Shown here: in pieces, positions 1 to 7,375 of the stretch
How positions within the stretch are numbered: the first letter of the stretch is position 1
Layout: every line of letters begins with the position of its first letter
Origin: Mesorhizobium sp.
GTDB lineage: Bacteria; Pseudomonadota; Alphaproteobacteria; Rhizobiales; Rhizobiaceae
Direction: 5' to 3'
Length of the DNA stretch: 64,000 nucleotides
NCBI RefSeq assembly: GCF_016793485.1
Contig: NZ_JAEULZ010000003.1
Coordinates: 124,001 to 188,000 of the forward strand
The notes under the pieces: model-generated
Databases searched by the model: none
Told to the model about the DNA's origin: nothing
The model's input: only the letters and a program-made list of their open reading frames with translations
Translations under genes and position numbers: made by a program

Positions 1-115
1 GGAGAGGGTGGCTGAGCGAAGCGAAGTCGGATGAGGGGTGTCTTAGCGCCAACATACGCTTCATCCGTCTCGGCGCTTTGCGCCGATCCACCTTCTCCCT
101 CAAGGGGAGAAAGAA
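1..115. repeat. Imperfect palindromic intergenic repeat (RIME-like)
   Basis: The first 36 bases and the stretch from about 61 to 103 are imperfect reverse complements: a block like GGTGGCTGAGCGAAGCG and GGATGAGG on the left, and CATCCGTCTCGGCGC, GATCCACC, TTCTCCC on the right. Rhizobial genomes carry many copies of palindromic intergenic elements of this general look. The family name is inferred from resemblance; only one copy was seen here and the left end may continue outside the window. Confidence 0.6.
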
Positions 116-224
116 GGCTTTGTGGCGTAACAGGCCGGATACACGAGGTCCGGCAGGCAGCATCGGCCCGATACAACCTCAGGGCATCCTGCCAGCCATG
201 AAAAGCGCGAGCCGGAACCGAGCC

Positions 225-250
225 GGAACCAGGTGACGCGCCATTTCGTT
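225..250 (+). promoter_or_regulatory. EcfG-type stress promoter upstream of the 53-aa gene
   Basis: GGAAC at 225-229 and CGTT at 247-250 with a 17-base spacer match the general stress response sigma factor consensus GGAAC-N16/17-CGTT. The start codon of the small gene lies 30 bases downstream. A second GGAAC sits at 214-218 but is too far from the -10 element to be used with it. Confidence 0.7.
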
Positions 251-279
251 CAAGAACAATCGAAACAGGAACGGCCGTC

Positions 280-441
280 ATGCACGGGAAAAGTTCAAAA
301 CTCGCCGCAGCCGCTTTGATGGGGCTGCTTTATGCACAGGGCTTGCTTGGTGTCGCCGCAGTAACATTCGTCGTGCTGAAGGACCGGCCGGAACCCACGC
401 CGGTCGTGATGGCCGCTTCAGCCCAGTCGCTGGTACGCTAA
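280..441 (+). CDS. Small membrane protein, 53 aa
   Basis: A short reading frame starting ATG at 280 and ending TAA at 441. It encodes a basic N-terminus (MHGKSSK), one hydrophobic segment of about 25 residues (roughly residues 8-33) and a short proline-containing tail. It could be a single-pass inner-membrane protein or an exported peptide with an uncleaved signal. No family is recognised. Support that it is real comes from the EcfG-type promoter 30 bases upstream, which would place it in the general stress regulon although the main stress island begins about 8.5 kb away. No strong ribosome binding site is visible. Confidence 0.55.
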   Translation: MHGKSSKLAAAALMGLLYAQGLLGVAAVTFVVLKDRPEPTPVVMAASAQSLVR

Positions 442-496
442 GGCGACCATGCGCGGTGCCCGGATATCTGTTCCGCAGACAACAGCTTTGCGGGCA

Positions 497-1183
497 TCAG
501 ATCTGACCGGGCAATGGCGGATCGAAGCGATATCCGGAGCCGCGGATGGTCGCGATACTCTCCGTGTCGAGCTTGCGCCGCAGCCTCACGATGCGGGAAT
601 CGATCGAGCGGTCGAAGGCATCCGCGCTTTCGGCAGGCGCGGCCGCCATGATGTCGTCGCGCGTCAGCACCTTGCGCGGATTGGCGAGGAAAAGCTTCAG
701 CAACGCCACCTGGCCGGGCGAAAGCTGATCCTCGCTGCCGGAGCGATGCATCACCAGCGCCGCCCTCAGGTCGACAGTCGCGTTTTCCAGCACCACGAGT
801 TCGCGCTGGGACTTGCCGCGCCGTCCGACAATACCGCCTATCCGGGCCGCGAGTTCACGCCACACGACCGGGCTGGCGACGATGTCGGCTGCGCCGAGTT
901 CGAGCGCAAGGACCTTGTCGACCAGGTCGGCACGGCCCGGCACCATGATGAAGCTCGGGCCACCGCCGCCAGCATGCTTCCGCAAGAGGTCGAGGCCCGC
1001 CCCCGGCGGATAGCGGTCGCCGATGACCGCGACTTCGATGTCGCCGCGCGAAAGCAGCGATTCGACCATCCAGTCCTCGTCGGCCTGGCGAACCTCGTAG
1101 CCTCGACGCTCCAGATAGTCGCCGAGGCTGTCGTCCGGATCCTGCGACAGGCAAATCAGCGCGATGACCGGCCTTGCTCCCAT
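497..1183 (-). CDS. OmpR-family regulator with a degenerate receiver domain
   Basis: 228 aa: receiver-like domain (about 5-120) followed by an OmpR/PhoB winged-helix domain (about 128-222, with SRIVRLRRKLD and a closing RGSGYRF). The key receiver residues are missing when aligned with the neighbouring regulator. The acidic pair is replaced by Ser-Gln (SQDPD), the phospho-acceptor position is Gly55 (next to Asp56), and the conserved Lys is Ser104 (ASP-V instead of VKP-Y). It is therefore probably a pseudo-receiver that cannot be phosphorylated in the usual way and may act constitutively or by protein contact. It is divergent from the canonical regulator at 1237, with about 50 bases between starts, so the two may share regulation. 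Confidence 0.85.
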   Translation of the reverse strand: MGARPVIALICLSQDPDDSLGDYLERRGYEVRQADEDWMVESLLSRGDIEVAVIGDRYPPGAGLDLLRKHAGGGGPSFIMVPGRADLVDKVLALELGAADIVASPVVWRELAARIGGIVGRRGKSQRELVVLENATVDLRAALVMHRSGSEDQLSPGQVALLKLFLANPRKVLTRDDIMAAAPAESADAFDRSIDSRIVRLRRKLDTESIATIRGSGYRFDPPLPGQI

Positions 1184-1236
1184 GCTTCACCCTTGTTTCC
1201 AACAATTCCCGACAACCGCCCAAATCAACGCTGGAC

Positions 1237-2025
1237 ATGATGTTTATACCCAATCTACTTTCCTCCGCCGATAGCGGAGGCACGATTTCCCTGCCTATAC
1301 GGATCGCAATCGTCGAGGACGAGCCCGACCTGCGGGATGCCGTCGCCGAGTATCTCGGCGCGAATGGTTATGATGTGCTGACGGCCGAGAACGCCGACGC
1401 CATGCGCGAGTTGGTGGCGACCGAAAGTTTCGACCTCGCCATCCTCGACATCGCCATGCCGGGCGAGGATGGACTTTCGCTGGGCCGCTGGCTGCGCCAG
1501 CAGGCGCCGATGGGAATCATCTACGCGACCGCCGCCGGCTCCGCGATCGACCGCATTGTCGGGCTGGAACTCGGCGCCGACGATTACGTCGTGAAACCCT
1601 ACGAGTTGCGCGAACTGCTGGCGCGCGTGCGCAGCGTGCTGCGTCGCGTTCCGCGCCCGGGCGAAACACCGGCTTCGACCGGCAAGGCGGCCGAGCCCGA
1701 GCGGCGGATCATCAGTTTCGGCGACTTCAAGGCCGATCTCGATGGCCGCATGGTGACGGGTCGCGGCGGCGCGATCCTCGATCTCGCCAAGAGTGAGTTC
1801 GACGTGCTGGAAATCTTCCTGACGCGCTGCAACAGGCTGCTCAGCCGAGCCACCATCTCGGACGCGATCGGCTTTGCCGAGGATCCGGAATCCTCGCGCG
1901 CCGTCGACATCCGCATCATGCGGCTGCGCAAGAAGATCGAGGACGACCCCGCGAACCCGAAATTCCTGCGCACGGTGCGCGGCGAAGGCTATATTTTCTC
2001 GCTGCCGGAAGACGCATCCCGATAA
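1237..2025 (+). CDS. OmpR-family two-component response regulator
   Basis: 262 aa from the chosen ATG. The receiver domain (about 22-140) has the VEDEPD acidic pocket, phospho-acceptor Asp71 in LDIAMPG and Lys120 in VVKPY. The C-terminal winged helix includes DIRIMRLRKKIE and ends VRGEGYIF. A TTG start at 1174 is possible but would overlap the divergent gene's start; ATG at 1237 or 1240 gives normal spacing, with no clear ribosome binding site. The hybrid kinase follows 50 bases downstream on the same strand and is the likely phosphate donor. The domain layout resembles TorR/OmpR-type regulators, but the signal is unknown. Confidence 0.88.
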   Translation: MMFIPNLLSSADSGGTISLPIRIAIVEDEPDLRDAVAEYLGANGYDVLTAENADAMRELVATESFDLAILDIAMPGEDGLSLGRWLRQQAPMGIIYATAAGSAIDRIVGLELGADDYVVKPYELRELLARVRSVLRRVPRPGETPASTGKAAEPERRIISFGDFKADLDGRMVTGRGGAILDLAKSEFDVLEIFLTRCNRLLSRATISDAIGFAEDPESSRAVDIRIMRLRKKIEDDPANPKFLRTVRGEGYIFSLPEDASR

Positions 2026-2074
2026 CTGGGCTGCCCGTTGACCGGCAACGGTGAGTGACGTTTAAAGGGCTGAC

Positions 2075-4159
2075 ATGATCGACACCCAGCCCCCAAGCAC
2101 CGACCTTTCCCTCACCGAGCCGGGATGCACGGTAGCTGCCGCGCGCATCGTCAGGCGGCTGCACGAGACAGCCGAGTGGCAGCGCATCATCGACGACGTG
2201 CTCGAACTGCTGGCGAGGTCTCTGCATTGCCATCGCGGCATCCTCTTCCGCCTGCGGGAACTTCCCGGCGAAGGTTTTGCCCAGTCAATCGCCTCCTACT
2301 GGGAAGACGAGCCGGTGGTGCGTGGCGCCAACAGCCCGAAAGTCATCCTGCAATCCGTGGTCAACACGGATGAGCTGCTGTCTCGCCTGGGAGAGGAGGT
2401 TCGGCAGGGCAAGATGTTCGCCGGGCGCACGCGCGAGATCGACGGCTATTTGCGAGAGGACTTCGAGGGCCAGCGTATCAAGTCCTTCATGTCGGTGACG
2501 GTGTTCGCCAACGGCAATCTCTGGGGCACGCTGGCGGTCAATGACTGCACCGTCGAGCGGCGCTGGACCGACGAGGAAAAGGCTGCCGTTGAGATCGTCG
2601 CCATGGCCATCGGCGCGGCGGTCGAGCGTTCGCTTTCGGACGCACATGTCAGCGAGATCATCCGCCAGACGATGCTGCAATCCTCGCTCGACGCCATCAT
2701 CGTCATCGACGAGACGGCGTCGATTGTCGAATTCAACCCCGCTGCCGAGCGGATGTACGGTTTCAAGCGCGCCGACATCCTAGGCAAGGACCTGATCGAC
2801 ACCATCGTGCCGAGCTTCTACCGAAAGGGATATGCGACCGGAGCCGAATACATGCTCGGGCGCGGCGCGCCGATGGTTGGCCAGCGCATGGAGACCGTGA
2901 CGCAGACCGCGAGCGGCGAGATCTTCCCGATCGAGCTGACCGTGACGGAAATGCACGTTGCCGACCGGCGTTTCTTCTTCGGCTCCATGCGCGACCTGCG
3001 CGAAAAGCGGCGGGCGGAGGAAGAAATAAACCGGCAGCGCGAGCGGTTGCACCAGAACGAGAAGATGGCCGCGATGGGCTCGCTGCTGGCGGGTGTCTCG
3101 CACGAGCTGAACAACCCACTGGCGGTGGTGGTGGCGCAGTCGACGCTGCTGCACGAATTCGCGCCCGACCAGCAGACCAAGCTGCGAGCTGAGAAAGTGC
3201 GCGCCGCCGCCGAGCGTTGCGGGCGCATCGTCAAGAGCTTCCTCGGCATGGTGCGCCTGCACCCGACCGTGCCGGCAGAGACCGATCTGAACGCCGCGAT
3301 CCGCGCGGCGCTGGAGGTTACGGCCTATGGCGCACGTTCCAGCGGCATCGTGATCTCGACGGATTTCGCGCCGGGTGCGATGCCGGTGATGGCCGACTCC
3401 GACCACATCACGCAGGTCGCCGCGAACTTCCTCATCAACAGCCAGCACGCACTTGCGGCGCAGAATGGCGAACGCAAGATCGTTGTCAGGAGCTACCGGG
3501 TCAGCGACGGCATGGTGGGCTTCTGCGTGGAGGACACCGGGCCCGGCATTCCGGTTGCAATCAGGCACCGTATCTTCGAGTCCTATTTCACCACCAAGCC
3601 TGTCGGCGTCGGCACCGGCATCGGCCTGTCGATCTCCAAGGCGATCGTCGAACGCCACAAGGGCTCGATCCGCTTCGAGGAGGTGGAGCCGAACGGCGCG
3701 CGCTTCGTCGTGGAGCTGCCTGCCTTTGTTGGTGCGCATGTGAGCGCCGCCGCGCAGGAGACGCGCTCGACCGGACTGCGCGAGGCGCTCATCATCGACG
3801 ACGAACCCGATGTCGCAAGCTCGCTGTCGGACATTCTCGAACTGATGGGCATCAAGTCGCGCATCGTCACCACGTGGAGTTCGGCCCCTGCAGTGCTCGC
3901 CGAGTTCACACCTGACATTGTGTTCAGCGACCTGCGCATGCCCGAGGCGAGCGGCATCACCATCCTGCACGAACTGGCAGCGACGAACCCCAACCTGGTG
4001 AAGCGCTTCGTGCTCGTCACCGGCGACATGGTCGGTGCGCGCGCGGAGATCGGTGCGCTTGCGCCGCACCAAAGACCGCTGGTGCTGGAGAAACCGTTCT
4101 CGACGCTGGATGTGCGCAGCGTGCTTGCCGCCGTCAACGACCAGGCCATGCAGCGCTGA
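2075..4159 (+). CDS. GAF-PAS hybrid sensor histidine kinase/response regulator
   Basis: 694 aa with no membrane segment, so probably cytoplasmic. Domains in order: GAF (about 25-185); PAS (about 195-310, with EFNPAAERMYGF); HisKA with phospho-acceptor His343 in GVSHELNNPL; HATPase (about 430-555, with DTGPGIP and GTGIGLSISK); C-terminal receiver (about 568-690) with IDDEPD, Asp619 in FSDLRMP and Lys in LEKPF. All catalytic motifs look intact. It follows the regulator at 1237 by 50 bases, so the two likely form one phosphorelay unit. The attached receiver may pass phosphate on or act as a phosphate sink. Confidence 0.92.
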   Translation: MIDTQPPSTDLSLTEPGCTVAAARIVRRLHETAEWQRIIDDVLELLARSLHCHRGILFRLRELPGEGFAQSIASYWEDEPVVRGANSPKVILQSVVNTDELLSRLGEEVRQGKMFAGRTREIDGYLREDFEGQRIKSFMSVTVFANGNLWGTLAVNDCTVERRWTDEEKAAVEIVAMAIGAAVERSLSDAHVSEIIRQTMLQSSLDAIIVIDETASIVEFNPAAERMYGFKRADILGKDLIDTIVPSFYRKGYATGAEYMLGRGAPMVGQRMETVTQTASGEIFPIELTVTEMHVADRRFFFGSMRDLREKRRAEEEINRQRERLHQNEKMAAMGSLLAGVSHELNNPLAVVVAQSTLLHEFAPDQQTKLRAEKVRAAAERCGRIVKSFLGMVRLHPTVPAETDLNAAIRAALEVTAYGARSSGIVISTDFAPGAMPVMADSDHITQVAANFLINSQHALAAQNGERKIVVRSYRVSDGMVGFCVEDTGPGIPVAIRHRIFESYFTTKPVGVGTGIGLSISKAIVERHKGSIRFEEVEPNGARFVVELPAFVGAHVSAAAQETRSTGLREALIIDDEPDVASSLSDILELMGIKSRIVTTWSSAPAVLAEFTPDIVFSDLRMPEASGITILHELAATNPNLVKRFVLVTGDMVGARAEIGALAPHQRPLVLEKPFSTLDVRSVLAAVNDQAMQR

Positions 4160-4168
4160 CATGAAAAA

Positions 4169-4196
4169 AAGCCCCGCCGGGCAGGTGGCGGGGCTT
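4169..4196 (-). terminator. Intrinsic terminator
   Basis: Ten-base inverted repeat AAGCCCCGCC / GGCGGGGCTT with an 8-base loop. On the minus strand the stem is followed by seven or more T residues (the A run at 4164-4170), so it best terminates the minus-strand gene at 4311-4685. On the plus strand it may also catch transcripts leaving the hybrid kinase gene. Confidence 0.8.
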
Positions 4197-4310
4197 GAGT
4201 TGCGCGCAGGAGGAATTGCGCGATAGCGCAATGGGGACTGCGCGGGGACTACCCGGTATTTCGATGCAATTCCGGACGCAAAACCGCGGCACACTTTTGC
4301 TGGAATTGCC

Positions 4311-4685
4311 TTAGGCGCCGGCGATGACGCGAACGGGGCGGCCGTCGGGACGGCCGGAATCCTTGGCGATTACAGCGAGGCATTCGGCGCTTTCGGCGCC
4401 CCATGCCTGTCCATGGCAGGCGATATCGATCTCCGACAGCCCTATCGTCTTCGGCGTGCCCGCGTCGATGGGAGGCGCCGCCGTGGTGGCACTGCCGAGC
4501 GACGTAAGCGCGATGCCGGAAGGGGGGACCAGGGCCATCGCCATAAACGCCGTCAGGATAACCAGAAAGAACAGGATCATCGGATGGTCCGCGCTGCGCT
4601 GGCGCAGGGCAATTTTCGGGAAACGACCGTTGCGTTCGCGCGGGCGCAGGTTGCGGTCGAAGTCCTTGTCGGTGATGGCGGTCAT
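4311..4685 (-). CDS. Hypothetical single-pass membrane protein, 124 aa
   Basis: A charged cytoplasmic-looking N-terminus (about 1-34) is followed by one hydrophobic segment (about 35-53, PMILFFLVILTAFMAMALV). The rest is a presumably periplasmic tail with two cysteines, in ACHGQ and AECLAV, that could pair. No known family is recognised. Nothing precedes it in an operon, and a minus-strand terminator lies just past its end. Codon use matches its neighbours, which supports a real gene. Confidence 0.65.
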   Translation of the reverse strand: MTAITDKDFDRNLRPRERNGRFPKIALRQRSADHPMILFFLVILTAFMAMALVPPSGIALTSLGSATTAAPPIDAGTPKTIGLSEIDIACHGQAWGAESAECLAVIAKDSGRPDGRPVRVIAGA

Positions 4686-4972
4686 GGCCGTCGGCTTTCG
4701 CTAGAATTGATTTTATGAAACGAAATTAGGGGGCTTTCGTTTTCGACCGATGTTGCAGTTTCATGCCTGTGTATCGTCGTTGTTGCACATATTTCGGGCG
4801 AAATCGGTCAATTTTGGGGCGTGAAAAATGGTCGAACGGCATGTCGCAACCACTCAAACGCATGAAGATATTGAGGTTTTTGCCCGGCGACCGCACCCGG
4901 TGCGTGAATGGAGTCAGAGGAGCCGGCTCATGCCGGGCAAGCGGACTTCGTGTCGCCGTCCACCATCGGCGC

Positions 4973-5269
4973 CTACCGCGCCAGTACATCGGACCATTCG
5001 GGATGACGCCGGAACTCAGCGGCGACGTAGCCGCAAAGCGGCGTGATCGTGAATTGATGCGCCCGCGCGTCTTCCACCGCCCGGCGGATCAGTTTCAGCG
5101 CCACGCCGCGACCGCGCCAGGCGGGCGGCACGAAGCTGTAGTCGATCGCAATGTGACCCGGCCCGCGCTCCGTGAAGGTCAGGCGCGCCGGCTGGTCGCT
5201 CGGCAAAGGCAGGAGGTATGCCCCCTGCCCGCCATTGCGTTCGACGATGATTGCGGAGTTTTCGTTCAT
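4973..5269 (-). CDS. Small GNAT-like N-acetyltransferase (YjdJ/PF14542 type), second copy
   Basis: 98 aa from the internal ATG at 5269. An upstream start at 5329 would overlap the preceding paralog, whereas 5269 gives exactly the same length as that paralog. It is a compact GNAT-type fold: hydrophobic strands followed by IDYSFVPPAWRGRGVALKLI, where RGRGVA is the acetyl-CoA loop, and the typical ending CGYVAAEFRRHPEW. Proteins of this family are predicted acetyltransferases without a firmly known substrate. It follows the first copy by 35 bases in the same direction, so tandem duplication is likely. Confidence 0.85.
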   Translation of the reverse strand: MNENSAIIVERNGGQGAYLLPLPSDQPARLTFTERGPGHIAIDYSFVPPAWRGRGVALKLIRRAVEDARAHQFTITPLCGYVAAEFRRHPEWSDVLAR

Positions 5270-5304
5270 GTCGGAAACAAGCACCCGGCGGCTGCCGGGT
5301 TCCT

Positions 5305-5601
5305 TCATTTCTTCAGGACGTCGGCCCATTCCGGATGCCTGCGGAACTGGGCGGCCGCGAAAGGGCAGAGCGGGATGATTGTCTTGCCCGCCGCCCGTGC
5401 ATCCTCGACCGCGCGCGTGACGAGGCGCAGGCCGGTGCCCTGCCCGCGAAACGCATCCGGCACGCCGGTATGGTCGATGATGATCTGGCGTTCGCCGAGC
5501 TTGCTGAACGTCATCTCGGCAACATCGCCTGCCGGGCTGCGAGCGAAATAGCGGCCTTTCGTGTCGCTCTCTTCAAGCTTGATCTCGGTCTCGTCGGTCA
5601 T
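5305..5601 (-). CDS. Small GNAT-like N-acetyltransferase (YjdJ/PF14542 type), first copy
   Basis: 98 aa, clearly paralogous to the next gene: IIDHTGVPDAFRGQGTGLRL carries the acetyl-CoA loop RGQGTG, and the C-terminus reads CPFAAAQFRRHPEW. Its start overlaps the end of the upstream hydrolase gene by four bases (5598-5601), indicating translational coupling. The hydrolase, this gene and its paralog probably share one transcript with the dioxygenase gene. The substrate is unknown. Confidence 0.87.
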   Translation of the reverse strand: MTDETEIKLEESDTKGRYFARSPAGDVAEMTFSKLGERQIIIDHTGVPDAFRGQGTGLRLVTRAVEDARAAGKTIIPLCPFAAAQFRRHPEWADVLKK

Positions 5602-6227
5602 GCCGCTTCTCCTGTCCTTGCGGAGGCGACAGCCAGAAACTGCCTGGTCGCCTCGATCTCGTTGGGTCTCACTTCATGTCCGCCCTCGTGCCACTCGACG
5701 GCAGCGTCGGTGCCACGCTCCTGCAGAAGCGCCATCAGCCGCGTGGTGAGTTGCGGCGGGCAGATCGGATCGCGCCGGCCGGCGGTGACCAGCACGCGCC
5801 TGCCCGACAAATCGTTGCGAACAGGCTCGAACGGGATCAGCGGATGCATCAGCACGCTGGCGTTAAAGAGGCTGGGCTCTTCGAACAGCACCGAGGCAAG
5901 GATGTTCGCGCCGTTGGAGTAACCGAGGCCAAGCACCGCCGACGGCTTTGTGGCAACGACATGGGCGCGGACGAATTCAGCCATCTTGCCGGTCGCGCGG
6001 GCAAGATCGGCCATGTCGTAGACCCCCTCGCCCGTGCGACGGAAGAAGCGCGCCGCGCCATATTCCGACACGTCGCCGCGCGGCGACACGATAGTCGCCG
6101 CAGGCAGAAGCTCACGGGCGAGCCCGAGGAACTGGTTCTCGTCGCCGCCGGTGCCGTGGAAGGTGAACAGGAGCGGTCCGCCCGGTTGACCGGGCAGGAC
6201 CTTGTGGACGTAGCTTTCGATCGACAT
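5598..6227 (-). CDS. Alpha/beta hydrolase of the phospholipase/carboxylesterase family, MhqD-like
   Basis: 209 aa with the family's standard layout: the oxyanion motif TFHGTGGDENQF near the N-terminus, nucleophile Ser in the GYSNG elbow (about residue 104), an acid in AGRRDPICP and catalytic His in EGGHEV. No signal peptide, so cytoplasmic. Its operon partner upstream is a ring-cleaving dioxygenase, the same pairing as mhqO/mhqD of Bacillus, which respond to quinones. A role in quinone or aromatic detoxification is therefore a reasonable inference, but the substrate is not shown by the sequence. Confidence 0.83.
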   Translation of the reverse strand: MSIESYVHKVLPGQPGGPLLFTFHGTGGDENQFLGLARELLPAATIVSPRGDVSEYGAARFFRRTGEGVYDMADLARATGKMAEFVRAHVVATKPSAVLGLGYSNGANILASVLFEEPSLFNASVLMHPLIPFEPVRNDLSGRRVLVTAGRRDPICPPQLTTRLMALLQERGTDAAVEWHEGGHEVRPNEIEATRQFLAVASARTGEAA

Positions 6228-6238
6228 CGTCGTCTCCC

Positions 6239-7171
6239 TCAGTTGCCGAGTGGCTGCAACTGCTTCTCCAGATAGCCACGCAGATGGGCGTGCTGGGTGG
6301 GCAGCTTCAGCGCCTCGCCGAGATGGGCGGTGTCCTCGTCACGGTCGAAGCCAGGCTCGTTCGTCGCGATCTCGAACAGCACACCGCCCGGGGTGCGGAA
6401 ATAGATCGCCCAGAAATAGTCGCGGTCGATGACCGGCGTGACGTGGTAGCCGGTGTCGATCAGCGCCTTGCGGACTTCGAGCTGCTTGGCGCGATCCTCC
6501 ACCGCAAAGGCGATGTGGTGGACCGAGCCCGCGCCGAGGTCGGCGAATTGCGCGCCAGGCAGCGTCTCGAGGTCGATGATGTCAGCGCCGTTGCCATCCT
6601 TGATCGCCAGACGCTTGACGTTGCCGGACTGATCGACGGTCTCATAGCCCATATACTTCAGAAGCTCCTCAGTCTTGCCGGCATCGCGCAGCCTGAGCGA
6701 AGCCGAGTGGAAACCACGGATGGCCTCGTCAGAGGGCACGCCGCCCTTTGCCCAGGGTGCACGGGTGTCGCCCTTCGCCTCGACGAGCGCGAAGCTGTCG
6801 CCATCGGGACCATCGAAGACCAGGCGATTCTCGCCAAAGGTCGTTTCCGCCTTCAGGCCGGTCACGCCCTGCTTCTCGAAACGCTCCTTCCAGTAGCCGA
6901 GCGAACCCTCGGGAACCGAAAAGACCGTCGTGCCGACCTCGCCGACGCCGGGGCGCCCCTTGGCTATGTGCGGGAACGGGAAATAGGTCATGACGGAACC
7001 GGGCGTGCCGACCTCGTCGGCATAATAGAGGTGGTATACGTCCGGCGCGTCGAAGTTCACGGTCTTCTTGACGCGGCGCAGGCCGAGCTTGTTGGTGAAG
7101 AAGTCATTGTTCTGCCGGGCATCCTTCGCCATCGATGTGACGTGGTGCAGGCCCTTGATCTGGTCGAGCAT
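6239..7171 (-). CDS. VOC-family ring-cleaving dioxygenase, MhqO-like
   Basis: 310 aa from the ATG at 7171, chosen because GAAGGGAG lies just upstream and the protein then begins MLDQIKGLHHVTSMAKDA. It has two vicinal-oxygen-chelate modules (about 5-135 and 150-290). Candidate metal ligands are His in GLHHVT, His in VHHIAF and Glu in FEIATNEPG. The family resembles LinE/MhqO-type extradiol dioxygenases acting on hydroquinones. The hydrolase gene follows after 11 bases. The upstream region contains GTTCAC (7240-7245) and GTGAAC (7284-7289), which might be regulator half-sites. Confidence 0.87.
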   Translation of the reverse strand: MLDQIKGLHHVTSMAKDARQNNDFFTNKLGLRRVKKTVNFDAPDVYHLYYADEVGTPGSVMTYFPFPHIAKGRPGVGEVGTTVFSVPEGSLGYWKERFEKQGVTGLKAETTFGENRLVFDGPDGDSFALVEAKGDTRAPWAKGGVPSDEAIRGFHSASLRLRDAGKTEELLKYMGYETVDQSGNVKRLAIKDGNGADIIDLETLPGAQFADLGAGSVHHIAFAVEDRAKQLEVRKALIDTGYHVTPVIDRDYFWAIYFRTPGGVLFEIATNEPGFDRDEDTAHLGEALKLPTQHAHLRGYLEKQLQPLGN

Positions 7172-7375
7172 TTTGAGGCTCCCTTCGTTCCTGGCGGCCG
7201 GTTGCCGCTTTCGATGGGTCATATGTTGTCGATTTGATCGTTCACTGCCAGCGACCAATCAAAGCATGCACTGTTCCATATTTGTGAACGACGAAACTTT
7301 TGCCGACCGCACTCTGCCTCATCTTGCAACGAAGCGGAAATCGGGTTCCATGGCTGCCCTATCCCGGAGATAGTG

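Noticed and set aside
2780-4294. 504-codon minus-strand open frame opposite the hybrid kinase
   Set aside because: It is the antisense shadow of a GC-rich gene: no recognisable domain, Arg/His-rich composition and no ribosome binding site. The plus-strand kinase has all its motifs.
4726-4989. 87-codon minus-strand frame between the acetyltransferase and membrane-protein genes
   Set aside because: It overlaps the end of the acetyltransferase, has a Trp/Arg-rich composition, no ribosome binding site and no family.
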